Position numbers and translations under genes: made by a program. A model generated the notes under the pieces. The model ran no database searches, was not told where the DNA came from, and saw only the letters and a list, made by a program, of their open reading frames with translations. From Pseudorhizobium tarimense (GTDB lineage Bacteria > Pseudomonadota > Alphaproteobacteria > Rhizobiales > Rhizobiaceae), in assembly GCF_022968135.1 (NCBI RefSeq), contig NZ_JALJRA010000002.1, forward strand, positions 186,001-250,000: DNA of 64,000 nt. The letters are read 5' to 3'. Shown one piece after another: positions 47,362 to 56,833 of the stretch. The stretch's first letter is position 1. Each line of letters begins with the position of its first letter.

Positions 47362-48258
47362 ATGGGCAGGAGAATCATTTTCACCGGCGGCAGCGGCAAG
47401 GCAGGGCGCCATGTCGTGCCGTACCTTCTGCAGCAGGGCCATGAGGTTCTGAATGTCGACCTGGCGCCGCTGGATCATCCAGGCGTCAACACGCTGACGG
47501 CCGATCTCACCGACAGTGGCGAAGCCTTCAACGCCCTGTCGATGCATTTCGGCTTCGAAGGGCTGGGGACCGGAAAGGGGCCGGCTCCCGTTGATGCCGT
47601 CGTGCACTTCGCCGCCGTGCCGCGCATCCTGATCCGGCCGGACAACGCCACCTTCGCAGCCAACACCGTCTCGACCTACAACGTCATTGAGGCGGCGGTG
47701 AAGCTCGGCATCCGCAAGATCATTATCGCCTCCAGCGAAACGACCTACGGCGTCTGCTTTGCCGAAGGTGACAAGGATTACCATTCCTTCCCGCTGACGG
47801 AAGACTACGATGTCGACCCGATGGACAGCTACGGCCTCTCCAAGGTGGCCAACGAAAAGACCGCCCGCGCCTTCGCTATGCGGTCGGGGTCGGACATCTA
47901 CGCGCTTCGGATCGGCAATGTGATCGAGCCACACGAATACGACAAGTTCCCAGGCTTCATCGCGGATCCTCCGTCACGCAAGCGCAATGCCTGGAGCTAT
48001 ATCGATGCCCGCGATCTCGGCCAGATCGTGCACCGTTGCGTCGAGAAGGATGGCCTCGGCTTCCAGGTCTTCAACGCCGTCAACGACACAATCACTGCTT
48101 GGGAGCCAACGCGAACCTTCCTGGAAAGGTGGGCGCCGGGTACCCCGATCAAGGGCGAGATCGGCGAGTACGACGCGCCAATCTCCAATCGGAAAATCCG
48201 CGAAGTCCTCGGCTTCCGCGAGGAGCACGACTGGCGGAAATACATCCCCAAACCCTAA
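47362..48258 (+). CDS. NAD-dependent epimerase/dehydratase family protein
   Basis: 298 aa extended SDR. The cofactor motif is TGGSGKAG at residues 8-15 and the catalytic YxxxK is in SYGLSKVANEKT near residue 155, with SSETTYG before it. WSYIDARDLGQIV is a family string in the substrate half. ATG at 47362 with GGGAGGAG upstream is used; the longer open frame overlaps the SDR gene. It looks like a uronate or sugar dehydrogenase/epimerase, but the specific reaction cannot be read from the sequence. Confidence 0.82.
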   Translation: MGRRIIFTGGSGKAGRHVVPYLLQQGHEVLNVDLAPLDHPGVNTLTADLTDSGEAFNALSMHFGFEGLGTGKGPAPVDAVVHFAAVPRILIRPDNATFAANTVSTYNVIEAAVKLGIRKIIIASSETTYGVCFAEGDKDYHSFPLTEDYDVDPMDSYGLSKVANEKTARAFAMRSGSDIYALRIGNVIEPHEYDKFPGFIADPPSRKRNAWSYIDARDLGQIVHRCVEKDGLGFQVFNAVNDTITAWEPTRTFLERWAPGTPIKGEIGEYDAPISNRKIREVLGFREEHDWRKYIPKP

Positions 48259-48281
48259 GCGCACGTGGTTGCGGCGGAGAC

Positions 48282-49271
48282 TTATTCCGCCGCAACCGCC
48301 ACGGGCGCAGGCTCCTCGGCTTCCGGCTTCACCTTGATCGGCATCGTCCGGCGAGGGGACTGCGCATCGCGGGCGTTGCTCTCCTTCAGCAGCTTGACCA
48401 GCCAGTCGACGAAGACTCGCACCTTGTTGCCCAGATGGCGGGTTCGTGGATAGACGATGTAGAGCGGCAGCGGCTCGCGGTCCCAATCCGTCAGCACTTC
48501 CACGAGGTCACCCCGCTCGACCGCATCGCGCACCATGAATTGCGGTGCCTGGGCAACGCCCATCCCGGAAAGCGCGGCCGCCACATAACTTCGGCTGTCG
48601 TTCACCGAAACGGCATAGCGCGGCGTGATCTCCAGGCTTTCGTCGCCGCGCCTGAACTCCAGCGGCAAGACCTTGCCTGCCTGGGCATTGAGATAGCCGA
48701 CGGAGAAGAACTTGTCCTCAAGGTCACGCGGGTGCTGCGGTGCCCCGAACATTTCGATGAAGCCGGGCGAGGCATAGGTACGCAGTCCGATCTCACCCAC
48801 CTTGCGGCCGATCAGTGACTGATCCGTCGGCGCGCCCGCTCGCAAGGCGCAGTCCACATTTTCGGCGATATAGTCGACCAGCCGGTCGCCGACGCCGATG
48901 TCCAGCGTGATTTGTGGATAGGTGCAATAGAAGTCGCAGAGCGAAGGGATGACGATGAGGTCCGCAAAGGCACCCGCCATCTCGACGCGCAGCCGGCCGG
49001 AAGGCTGGGCTTGCGAGGACGAAATGCTTCCGTCCAGCTCATCGAGGTCGCTGAGGAACTGCGAGGCGCGCTCGTAGTACAGCGCGCCCTCGGTCGTCAC
49101 AGCCACCTGGCGTGTGGTCCGGTTCAGGAGTTTCGCCCGCAGGTGACCTTCGAGATTCTGGACGAGATTGGTGACCGTCGTCTTTGACATGTCGAGCGAC
49201 CGGGCGGCGCGGGTAAAGTTGCCGGTCTCAACGACTCGGACGAAGGCGCGCATGGCAGAAAGTTGGTCCAT
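48282..49271 (-). CDS. LysR-family transcriptional regulator
   Basis: 329 aa from ATG at 49271 with GGAG upstream. The winged HTH is at residues 1-60 (FVRVVETGNFTRAARSLDMSKTTVTNLVQNLE) and an effector domain follows from about 90 (SGRLRVEMAGAF). A Pro/Glu/Ala-rich tail is added at the C terminus. It is divergent from the hydrolase homologue and RND pump, which are its likely targets. Three GCAAC/GTTGC half sites overlap its own translation start region, suggesting autoregulation. Confidence 0.9.
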   Translation of the reverse strand: MDQLSAMRAFVRVVETGNFTRAARSLDMSKTTVTNLVQNLEGHLRAKLLNRTTRQVAVTTEGALYYERASQFLSDLDELDGSISSSQAQPSGRLRVEMAGAFADLIVIPSLCDFYCTYPQITLDIGVGDRLVDYIAENVDCALRAGAPTDQSLIGRKVGEIGLRTYASPGFIEMFGAPQHPRDLEDKFFSVGYLNAQAGKVLPLEFRRGDESLEITPRYAVSVNDSRSYVAAALSGMGVAQAPQFMVRDAVERGDLVEVLTDWDREPLPLYIVYPRTRHLGNKVRVFVDWLVKLLKESNARDAQSPRRTMPIKVKPEAEEPAPVAVAAE

Positions 49272-49275
49272 TGTA

Positions 49276-49296
49276 GCAACTCCGTTGCATTGCAAC
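49276..49296. promoter_or_regulatory. Candidate LysR operator with three alternating half-sites
   Basis: GCAAC (49276-49280), GTTGC (49284-49288) and GCAAC (49292-49296) are spaced by exactly three bases each, producing two overlapping perfect palindromes. They sit 5-25 bp upstream of the LysR start and about 125 bp from the divergent hydrolase gene. A further CAAGCTTG palindrome is near 49333. Confidence 0.45.
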
Positions 49297-49421
49297 ATTG
49301 TCCTGCGATAGTGGACAGTGAAGTACGAATTGCAAGCTTGTGCGGTTTATGCGGAACAATAATATCAGGTGGCGTCACGGAAACAAGAAGCTGCCTTGGG
49401 TAAAGAGCAGGCAGAGGTGTG

Positions 49422-50213
49422 ATGGAGATGCGATGGGAACGGGTCGAGCTGGATACGAAGTCCTCCATGCCGATGCGGCTTTACCAGCCTGTGGCGAAGG
49501 AGAAGGCTCCCCCTCTCGTCCTCTACCTTCGCGGCGGTGCCTTCCAGCAGGATGAACCTGCGGCCAGGGAGACACCGATTGCCAAAGCCCTTGCCGAAAC
49601 GGGTGCCGTCGTGGTCGAGGCCGATTATGGCAGCATCTCGCAGAACATGTTTCCGGGGGCGCTGGACTTCGGCCTGGCGGCTCTGCGCTGTCTCGCGTCG
49701 CGACGGAAAACATTGGGGGGGGCGAAATCGCCCATCCTGATCGCCGGCGAGGAAGCGGGTGGCAATGTCGCCGCAGGCATCGCACTGAAGGCCCGCGACC
49801 AGATGCCCGGCCAGTTGCACGGCCAGGTACTCTTGTCGCCTCTGATCGATCCGACGATGAGTTCGGTATCGATCCGCAAGGCGGATGCCATCGGCATGCG
49901 GGATCGCTGGTCCGATGGCTGGATGCACTACCTGCGGGGGTTCTGCGGGTTTTCGCATCCCTATGCGGCACCGTGCATGTGCTCCCGGCTCGGCTCGGTG
50001 GCACCGGCGCTGGTGGTGACGTCGGAAGACGATCCGCTGCACGACGAGACGGTCGCCTATGCGGCGCGGCTCTCGGAGGCAGGGGTGAAGGTTCGCCAGC
50101 ATGTCTTTACGGCAGGCTGTGGCTGGGCAGGAATTTATAACGAGGAAGGCGGCACCTGGCTTCAGGAGCTCTGTTCGCAGTTCGGCCTCTTCGTTCAGGA
50201 TTTGCGTAAGTAA
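49422..50213 (+). CDS. Alpha/beta-hydrolase homologue lacking the catalytic Ser and His
   Basis: 263 aa resembling the HSL/alpha-beta hydrolase-3 group. The oxyanion motif HGGG is RGGA (residues 37-40). The nucleophile elbow GDSAGGN is GEEAGGN (109-115), with Glu 111 in place of Ser. An acid loop SEDDPLHDE is retained, but the His that should follow (usually HGF) is GCGWAG. It is therefore probably not an esterase. It begins 206 bp... before the RND operon in the same direction and could be a ligand-binding or regulatory protein. GTG at 49419 and ATG at 49428 are alternative starts. Confidence 0.8.
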   Translation: MEMRWERVELDTKSSMPMRLYQPVAKEKAPPLVLYLRGGAFQQDEPAARETPIAKALAETGAVVVEADYGSISQNMFPGALDFGLAALRCLASRRKTLGGAKSPILIAGEEAGGNVAAGIALKARDQMPGQLHGQVLLSPLIDPTMSSVSIRKADAIGMRDRWSDGWMHYLRGFCGFSHPYAAPCMCSRLGSVAPALVVTSEDDPLHDETVAYAARLSEAGVKVRQHVFTAGCGWAGIYNEEGGTWLQELCSQFGLFVQDLRK

Positions 50214-50270
50214 GTATTTGTTCTTGAAAGCATCTATGGCGGCCTGATCTGGCCGCAAGGAGACTGACCG

Positions 50271-51449
50271 ATGACATCGAAAAACCGTGGCTGGGCCCTG
50301 TGGGGCACCGGATTGATCTTTGCTGCCGCCGTGGCGGGATCCGGTCTGTATTTCGAGCTTGGCCAAAGGGCTGAAGCAACGCCGGCCGAGGCCGCGCCGA
50401 CGCCAGCAATCCCGGTGACGGTGGCGGATGTGAAGCCATCGAGCGTCACGACTTGGCAGGAGTTCTCCGGTCGCCTGGAAGCCGTGGATCGGGTGCAGAT
50501 CCGTCCCCGCGTGGCCGGCACCATCCAGAGCGTGCACTTCCGTGAAGGTGGCCTCGTGGCTGCAGGCGATCGTCTGATCACCATCGATCCCGCACCTTAT
50601 GCTGCAGCCGTTGCGCAGTCTGAAGGGCTGGTTGCGTCTGCACAGGCAAGGCTCGAACTTGCGAGCACCGAACTGGAGCGTGGCAAGGTCCTGCTGGCTC
50701 GCAAGACGATTTCCGAAAGCGAGCTGGCGCAACGCCAGAGCGCCCAAAGGGAGGCGCAGGCGTCCCTGCAATCGGCCGAGGCTGCGCTCAGGATTGCGCA
50801 GCTGAACCTCGATTACACGGAGATCAAGGCGCCGATCGCCGGGCGGGTGGGTAAGTTGGAAGTGACGGCAGGTAACCTCGTCGGTGCCGGCGACGCCGCC
50901 CAACCATTAACCACACTAGTCTCCGTCGACCCGATCTACGCAAGCTTCGACGCAGGCGAGGAACTGGTGGCGGGTATCCTCGCCAAGCTTCCGGTCAAGG
51001 ACGGCGTTCGTGCTCTTGACCAGGTGCCGGTGGAAATCACCACGCTCGCCAAGGAAGCACCGGTGCGCGGAAAGCTGCAGCTGGTTGACAACGAAGTCAG
51101 TGCCACCAGCGGCACGATCCGGCTGCGCGCGGTCTTCGACAACCCGGAAGGCCGGCTGATCCCGGGCCAGTTCGTCCGCGTCCGTCTCGGCGAGCCCCGT
51201 CCCCAGGAACACCTTCTCGTCAGCGAGCGGGCCGTTGGCTCCGATCAGGACAAGAAGTTCGTGCTGGTTGTCGATGAGGCCAACATGGTCGCTTATCGGC
51301 AGGTGGAGCTCGGTGCCGCAGTTGATGGCAAACGGATCGTAGAAAGCGGCCTGGCTGCTGGTGATCGTGTCGTCGTCAATGGTCTGCAGCGCATCCGGCC
51401 CGGTGCCGTGGTCGACCCGCAGGCAGAAGCCGAAGTCGCCCACAACTAG
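50271..51449 (+). CDS. RND efflux periplasmic adaptor (AcrA/MexE type)
   Basis: 392 aa membrane-fusion protein. N-terminal signal/anchor (about 8-28), then biotinyl-lipoyl half-motifs RPRVAGTIQSVHFREGGLVAAGD and LNLDYTEIKAPIAGRVGKLEV flanking an alpha-helical hairpin (about 105-170). Beta-barrel and membrane-proximal domains follow. No lipobox Cys is present. It is followed after 128 bp, including a GGGCGG/CCGCCC hairpin at 51459-51480, by the RND pump. Confidence 0.92.
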   Translation: MTSKNRGWALWGTGLIFAAAVAGSGLYFELGQRAEATPAEAAPTPAIPVTVADVKPSSVTTWQEFSGRLEAVDRVQIRPRVAGTIQSVHFREGGLVAAGDRLITIDPAPYAAAVAQSEGLVASAQARLELASTELERGKVLLARKTISESELAQRQSAQREAQASLQSAEAALRIAQLNLDYTEIKAPIAGRVGKLEVTAGNLVGAGDAAQPLTTLVSVDPIYASFDAGEELVAGILAKLPVKDGVRALDQVPVEITTLAKEAPVRGKLQLVDNEVSATSGTIRLRAVFDNPEGRLIPGQFVRVRLGEPRPQEHLLVSERAVGSDQDKKFVLVVDEANMVAYRQVELGAAVDGKRIVESGLAAGDRVVVNGLQRIRPGAVVDPQAEAEVAHN

Positions 51450-51577
51450 ATGACATCCGGGCGGTGCTCAGTCGCCGCCCGTCAATTCCCGATGATCGTC
51501 CACACCGCTCGCAGCATCCTGCTGCGGGTGCGGACGGCCTACGCATGGTCTTCAGCCCTGGAGAGAGGGTTTACAAC

Positions 51578-54500
51578 ATGAACATCTCAAGATTCTTCGT
51601 CGACCGCCCGGTCTTTGCGGCGGTTCTGTCGATCCTGATCGTCGTCGCCGGCCTGATCGGCGTCCGTGCTCTGCCGATTTCCGAGTATCCGGAAGTCGTG
51701 CCCCCATCCATCGTCGTCCGCGCCACCTATCCCGGTGCCAATCCGACCGTGATCGCACAGACGGTGGCAACGCCGCTGGAGGAGCAGATCAATGGTGTCG
51801 AAGACATGCTCTACATGTCGAGCCAGGCAACGTCGGACGGCGTACTGACGCTCACCGTCACTTTCAAGCTCGGCACCGATGCCGACAAGGCGCAGCAGCT
51901 CGTTCAGAACCGGGTGTCGCAGGCTGAACCCCGGTTGCCGGCGGAAGTGCGGGCGCTGGGGATCACCACCGTGAAAAGCTCGCCGGACTTCATCATGGTG
52001 GTCAATCTCGTCTCCACCGATGACAGCTACGACATCACCTACCTGCGCAACTACGCGACCTTGAACGTCAAGGACCGGCTGGCGCGCATCGAAGGCGTCG
52101 GTCAGGTTCAGGTTTTCGGCGCCGGCGATTACTCCATGCGGGTGTGGATCGATCCGCAGAAGGCGGCCGAACATTCTCTCGCCGCAAGCGACATCACCAA
52201 TGCCATCCGTGCTCAGAACGTGCAGGCGGCGGCCGGCATCATTGGCGCTGCCCCAAGCGTGCCGGGCACCGGGCTGCAGCTGAACGTCAACGCCCAGGGA
52301 CGCCTCGAAACGCCGGAAGAATTCGGCAACATCATCGTCAAGAGCGGTGCCAACGGCGAAATCACCCGGCTGCGCGACGTCGCTCGTGTTGAATTGGGTG
52401 CCGCCGACTACACGCTGCGCTCCCTGCTGGACGGCCAGCCCGCAGTCGCCGTCGCCGTTCTCCAGGCGCCGGGTTCCAACGCCATCGACATCGCCGACAA
52501 CGTCCGCAGCACGATGGACGAGCTGCAGCTCGCCATGCCGGAGGGCGTGAAGTACGAGATCGTCTACGACACGACGAAGTTCGTCCGCGCGTCGATCGAG
52601 AAGGTCATCGAAACGCTCCTCGAAGCGATCGCGCTCGTGGTCCTGGTGGTGATCCTGTTCCTGCAGACCTGGCGCGCCTCCATCATCCCCCTGATTGCCG
52701 TGCCCGTCTCCATCATCGGCACCTTTGCCGTGATGTATGCCTTCGGCTTCTCCATCAACGCGCTCACCCTCTTCGGCCTCGTGCTGGCAATCGGGATCGT
52801 TGTGGATGATGCGATCGTCGTGGTGGAAAATGTCGAGCGCAATATCGAAAACGGCCTGTCGCCGCGCGATGCGACCTACCGTGCCATGCGGGAGGTCTCC
52901 GGCCCGATCATCGCAATTGCGCTGGTGCTCGTGGCGGTCTTCGTGCCGCTCGCCTTCATCACCGGCCTGTCCGGCCAGTTCTACCGCCAGTTCGCTCTGA
53001 CGATCGCGATCTCGACCGTCATCTCGGCGATCAACTCGCTCACCCTGTCCCCGGCGCTTGCGGCGCTGCTGCTGAAGGACCACCACGCGCCAAAGGACTG
53101 GCTGACCCGGCTCATGGACACATTGTTCGGCTGGTTCTTCCGTGGCTTCAACCGGGCGTTCGGGACCGCCTCCAACGGCTATGGACGCACTATCGGTGGC
53201 CTCTTATCGCGTAAGAGCCTAGTGATGCTAGTCTACCTCGCGCTTGTGGGAGCGACCTACAGCCTCTTCACCGTGGTCCCCGGCGGCTTCGTGCCGGCGC
53301 AGGACAAGCAGTACCTGATCGGCTTTGCGCAGCTCCCGGATGGCGCCACCCTCGACCGCACGGAAGAGGTGATCCGCAAGATGAGCGATATCGCCCTGGA
53401 ACAGCCGGGCGTCGCGCACGCCATTGCCTTCCCCGGGCTTTCGATCAACGGCTTCACCATCGGCTCCAATGCCGGGATTGTCTTTGCGGTTCTCGATGAT
53501 TTCGAGGAGCGCGAGACACCGGAGCTTTCCGGCGGCGCCATCGCCATGGCGTTGAACCAGAAATATGCCGGCATCCAGGAAGCCTTCATCGCAATGTTCC
53601 CGCCGCCGCCGGTCAACGGCCTCGGCTCGACCGGTGGCTTCAAGCTGCAGATCGAGGATCGCGCCGGCTACGGCAACCAGACACTCGACGAAGCGACGAA
53701 GGCGGTGCTTGCCAAGGCCTACCAGACACCGGAACTTGCGGGCATCTTCTCGAGCTTCCAGATCAACGTGCCGCAGCTCTATGCCGATGTCGACCGGGCC
53801 AAGGCGGAGCAGTTGGGCGTTGCCGTGACGGATGTCTTCGAGACGCTGCAGATCTATCTCGGCTCATTCTACGTCAACGACTTCAACGCCTTTGGCCGCA
53901 CCTACAGCGTCCGGGTCCAGGCCGACGCCAACTTCCGCGCCGAAGCAAAGGACATCGGTCAGCTGAAGGTCCGCTCCGCATCAGGAGAGATGATCCCGCT
54001 TTCAGCGCTGCTGAAGGTGCAGGAAACGACAGGGCCGGAACGGGCGACACGTTACAACGGGTTCCTGTCCGCCGATATCAACGGTGGCCCAGCGCCGGGC
54101 TTCTCCTCCGGTCAGGCCCAGGCGGCGATCGAGAAGATCGTGCGTGAGACGGTGCCGCAGGGGATCGATTTCGAGTGGACGGATCTCACCTATCAGGAGA
54201 TCCTGGCCGGCAACTCCAGCATCGTGGTCTTCCCGCTGGCGCTGCTGCTCGTCTATCTCGTGCTCGCCGCCCAGTATGAAAGCCTCACTTTGCCGATCGC
54301 GATCATCATGATCGTCCCGATGGGTGTGCTGGCGGCTCTGACGGGCGTCTGGCTGACTGGCGGCGACAACAATATCTTCACCCAGATTGGTCTCGTCGTC
54401 CTGGTGGGGCTATCAGCGAAGAACGCCATCCTCATCGTCGAATTCGCCCGCGAGCTCGAACTGGAGGGGAGGACGCCTTTCGAGGCCGCGGTCGAAGCAA

Positions 54501-54760
54501 GCCGCCTGCGCTTGCGCCCGATCCTGATGACCTCGTTGGCATTCATCATGGGCGTCGTGCCCCTGGTGATCTCCACCGGCGCCGGTGCAGAAATGCGCTC
54601 AGCCATGGGTGTCGCCGTCTTCTCCGGCATGATCGGCGTCACCTTCTTCGGCATCTTCATGACGCCGGTCTTCTACGTCCTCGTCCGCATCCTGACCGGA
54701 AGCCGTCCCCTGCGGCGGTCCGGGATGGAGGAGGTCCCCGCTCTCTCTCCAGCGGAGTAG
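51578..54760 (+). CDS. RND multidrug efflux transporter (HAE1 family)
   Basis: 1060 aa inner-membrane proton/drug antiporter with duplicated halves. It starts with MNISRFFVDRPVFAAVLSIL, has the porter-domain string YPGANPTVIAQTVATPLEEQINGVEDMLYMSS (family-wide; split at VATPLEEQ), and in TM4 the proton-relay residues GIVVDDAIVVVENVER (two Asp). TM10 carries the Lys in LSAKNAILIVEFA. MexF/BepE-like pumps are the closest group. ATG at 51578 follows GGAGAGAGGG. No outer-membrane TolC gene is in the window. Confidence 0.95.
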   Translation: MNISRFFVDRPVFAAVLSILIVVAGLIGVRALPISEYPEVVPPSIVVRATYPGANPTVIAQTVATPLEEQINGVEDMLYMSSQATSDGVLTLTVTFKLGTDADKAQQLVQNRVSQAEPRLPAEVRALGITTVKSSPDFIMVVNLVSTDDSYDITYLRNYATLNVKDRLARIEGVGQVQVFGAGDYSMRVWIDPQKAAEHSLAASDITNAIRAQNVQAAAGIIGAAPSVPGTGLQLNVNAQGRLETPEEFGNIIVKSGANGEITRLRDVARVELGAADYTLRSLLDGQPAVAVAVLQAPGSNAIDIADNVRSTMDELQLAMPEGVKYEIVYDTTKFVRASIEKVIETLLEAIALVVLVVILFLQTWRASIIPLIAVPVSIIGTFAVMYAFGFSINALTLFGLVLAIGIVVDDAIVVVENVERNIENGLSPRDATYRAMREVSGPIIAIALVLVAVFVPLAFITGLSGQFYRQFALTIAISTVISAINSLTLSPALAALLLKDHHAPKDWLTRLMDTLFGWFFRGFNRAFGTASNGYGRTIGGLLSRKSLVMLVYLALVGATYSLFTVVPGGFVPAQDKQYLIGFAQLPDGATLDRTEEVIRKMSDIALEQPGVAHAIAFPGLSINGFTIGSNAGIVFAVLDDFEERETPELSGGAIAMALNQKYAGIQEAFIAMFPPPPVNGLGSTGGFKLQIEDRAGYGNQTLDEATKAVLAKAYQTPELAGIFSSFQINVPQLYADVDRAKAEQLGVAVTDVFETLQIYLGSFYVNDFNAFGRTYSVRVQADANFRAEAKDIGQLKVRSASGEMIPLSALLKVQETTGPERATRYNGFLSADINGGPAPGFSSGQAQAAIEKIVRETVPQGIDFEWTDLTYQEILAGNSSIVVFPLALLLVYLVLAAQYESLTLPIAIIMIVPMGVLAALTGVWLTGGDNNIFTQIGLVVLVGLSAKNAILIVEFARELELEGRTPFEAAVEASRLRLRPILMTSLAFIMGVVPLVISTGAGAEMRSAMGVAVFSGMIGVTFFGIFMTPVFYVLVRILTGSRPLRRSGMEEVPALSPAE

Positions 54761-54768
54761 AACCTCCA

Positions 54769-54800
54769 GGCCGCGCGGGTCAGGCCCTTCCCGCGCGGCC
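54769..54800 (+). terminator. GC-rich hairpin after the RND pump gene
   Basis: An 11-bp perfect stem GGCCGCGCGGG / CCCGCGCGGCC with a ten-base loop starts nine bases after the stop codon. There is only CCTTG after it, so it may be a terminator of modest strength or a 3' stabiliser. Confidence 0.6.
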
Positions 54801-54898
54801 CCTTGATGACCAGTCCGGCAGTGTCTGCCGTGCAACAGTTTACTTGTCTGGGGCGTTCTGTAGTCTTCGATCAAGCGCAAAGGCTTCAGGTTCTACGA

Positions 54899-55144
54899 AT
54901 GAGCGATATTTCAATCATTGCAAATACCGTCTCGGATCTCGCGACGCCGGGCATGACACCCAAGGAACTCCTTCGGGCCGTCCGAAAACACCATCCGCGT
55001 GCTTCCAAGAAACAGGTGACGCGGGCGGCTTTCTACGCCCTCATCATCAGCGCGGAACAAGGCAGCCAGCATGCCAAAGACATCCACGGCGTCGCCATCC
55101 GAACCCGCAACAGCCCGGAACCGGAAGCGTCCGAACGAATCTGA
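54899..55144 (+). CDS. Small basic protein of unknown function (81 aa)
   Basis: 81 aa, MSDISIIANTVSDLATPGMT... with the helical segment PKELLRAVRKHHPRASKKQVTRAAF, rich in Arg, Lys and His and reminiscent of a helix-turn-helix, followed by YALIISAEQ. No family was recognised. ATG at 54899 is the sensible start; the frame further upstream has no support. It is convergent with the GGDEF-EAL gene. The ribosome site is weak (CAGG). Confidence 0.6.
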   Translation: MSDISIIANTVSDLATPGMTPKELLRAVRKHHPRASKKQVTRAAFYALIISAEQGSQHAKDIHGVAIRTRNSPEPEASERI

Positions 55145-55171
55145 GCGGATGAGCCGGCGCAGGCTGCCGGC

Positions 55172-56734
55172 CTAGCCGGCGCGGACGCTCGGAGCCTGGG
55201 CGATGTCGTTGCCAGGGCGGCCCAACCGCTCTCGACCAAGTGGGATCGGCTTGCCGTAGAGATAGCCCTGGAAACGCCCCGCGCCCGCAAGCTTTGCCAG
55301 CATGGCGTGCTCCTGCGTTTCCACGCCTTCGGCAACCACAACGTAAGACAGAAGCTTTGCAACCTCCCCCACGGCGGTCACGAAAACCTGCGAAATGCTG
55401 TCCGTCTTCAGCTGCTGGGTATAGCTCTTGTCGATCTTGATGATGTCGACCGGCAGCGTCCGAAGAAGCGAGAACGAGCTGTTGCCCGTGCCGAAGTCGT
55501 CGAGCGCGATGAGGAAGCCCATCTCCCGCAGCTCGCGGACAGTCGAAAGCACCTCCGGTGTCGCGTTCATGATCACCGTTTCTGTGATCTCGAGCGCGAA
55601 ATCGGACGCCGAACGCCGCGTCTCCCGCAGCACTTTGCGCAGCATGGGAACGAGCTTGCCCCGCTTCAGCTGTGCGCCCGAGACGTTCACGGAGATCGTC
55701 CCGAACCCGCGGTTCGCGTCGCTCTCGCAGACGCGCCGGAACACCCACTCGCCGAGCCGGTCGATCAGCTCGGATTGTTCGGCCACCGGAATGAACCGAT
55801 CAGGCGCAATCGCGCCGCCCACCGGATGGTTCCAGCGCACCAGCGCTTCCGCCGATACAGTCCGGCCACCAAAATCCACGATCGGCTGGTAGTAGACGTC
55901 GAGCTCGTTGAGCAGGATTGCGGCGTGGAGATCGCGCGCCATCTGCCGCGCATCCGTCTGCTTGCGCTGCATCTCCTGGTTATAAAAGGCGATCTTGCCG
56001 CGGCCGTTCCGCTTGCAGTCGTAAAGCGCGACGTCGGCGCAGTGCAGGAGCTCGCGAGCGGATGTGGCGTCGGAGGGCGCCGTTGCAATCCCGATCGAGA
56101 TGCCTTGGTAGCCTTGCGTCCGGTCGCTCGTTCGCAACACCTTCATCAGGCGTTCGGCATAGCGGCTCGCATCGTCGTAGAGGGCGCGGTGGTCGGTGCT
56201 TCCCACCAGCATGGCGAATTCGTCGCCACCCAGCCGGCCGATGATCCAGTTCGGCTGCTCCGCGGCGCAGGCAACGAGCGTCCTCAGCACCTCATCCCCG
56301 ACGCTATGACCGAAGCTGTCGTTCAGATGCTTGAAATGGTCAACATCAAGCAGCATCAGAGTGAACTCGCTGGACGGTTTTCCCGAAAACTGCGCGGCGC
56401 GGATGCGCTCCAGCCGACCGTCCAGTTCCTCCAGAAAGCTGCGCCTGGAAAGTGCGCCCGAAAGCTCGTCGATATTGAGCAGCTGGTCGAGCTGCCGCTC
56501 GCTTTCCTCAAGCCGCGTCCCGGCCTCGCCCATCAGCTTGGTGGCGGACGCCAATGCGGCGAGCGTCAGCAGCATGAGCAGGAGGGCTGCTCCGCCCATC
56601 AGCCGCTGGTCTTGCGCGGGCAGTCCTTCCGCAAGCCAGGAAGCGCCCAGCAGCGCCGTTGCGGGCAAAAGGGCAACAAACTCAAGAAGCTGGCGTCGGC
56701 TGATCTTGGTCAGAAGCTGATGATGTCTTTTCAT
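55172..56734 (-). CDS. GGDEF-EAL cyclic-di-GMP protein with two membrane helices
   Basis: 520 aa. Two N-terminal helices (about 17-37 and 45-66) enclose almost no periplasmic loop, so there is little room for an external sensor. The GGDEF motif (169-173) is intact but no RxxD inhibitory site precedes it. The EAL domain has all catalytic motifs: EAL at 296-298, NVSGAQL, ITETVIM, ALDDFGTGNSS, KIDKSY and VAEGVETQ. Both activities may therefore be possible. It could influence Tad pilus use or biofilm, but no operon link exists. Confidence 0.92.
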   Translation of the reverse strand: MKRHHQLLTKISRRQLLEFVALLPATALLGASWLAEGLPAQDQRLMGGAALLLMLLTLAALASATKLMGEAGTRLEESERQLDQLLNIDELSGALSRRSFLEELDGRLERIRAAQFSGKPSSEFTLMLLDVDHFKHLNDSFGHSVGDEVLRTLVACAAEQPNWIIGRLGGDEFAMLVGSTDHRALYDDASRYAERLMKVLRTSDRTQGYQGISIGIATAPSDATSARELLHCADVALYDCKRNGRGKIAFYNQEMQRKQTDARQMARDLHAAILLNELDVYYQPIVDFGGRTVSAEALVRWNHPVGGAIAPDRFIPVAEQSELIDRLGEWVFRRVCESDANRGFGTISVNVSGAQLKRGKLVPMLRKVLRETRRSASDFALEITETVIMNATPEVLSTVRELREMGFLIALDDFGTGNSSFSLLRTLPVDIIKIDKSYTQQLKTDSISQVFVTAVGEVAKLLSYVVVAEGVETQEHAMLAKLAGAGRFQGYLYGKPIPLGRERLGRPGNDIAQAPSVRAG

Positions 56735-56833
56735 GAATGAAGTCGCGCACGGCTGGCGTCATCGGGCATTCCTCGGAGTGCCGACGTCATGCCGGCCACT
56801 ATTCGCTATCAGGCACAGTTTGAAGGGAGGTTA

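Noticed and set aside
49365-50903. 512-codon antisense frame across the hydrolase homologue and RND adaptor
   Set aside because: Spans two genes and an intergenic region on the other strand; composition is that of a shadow.
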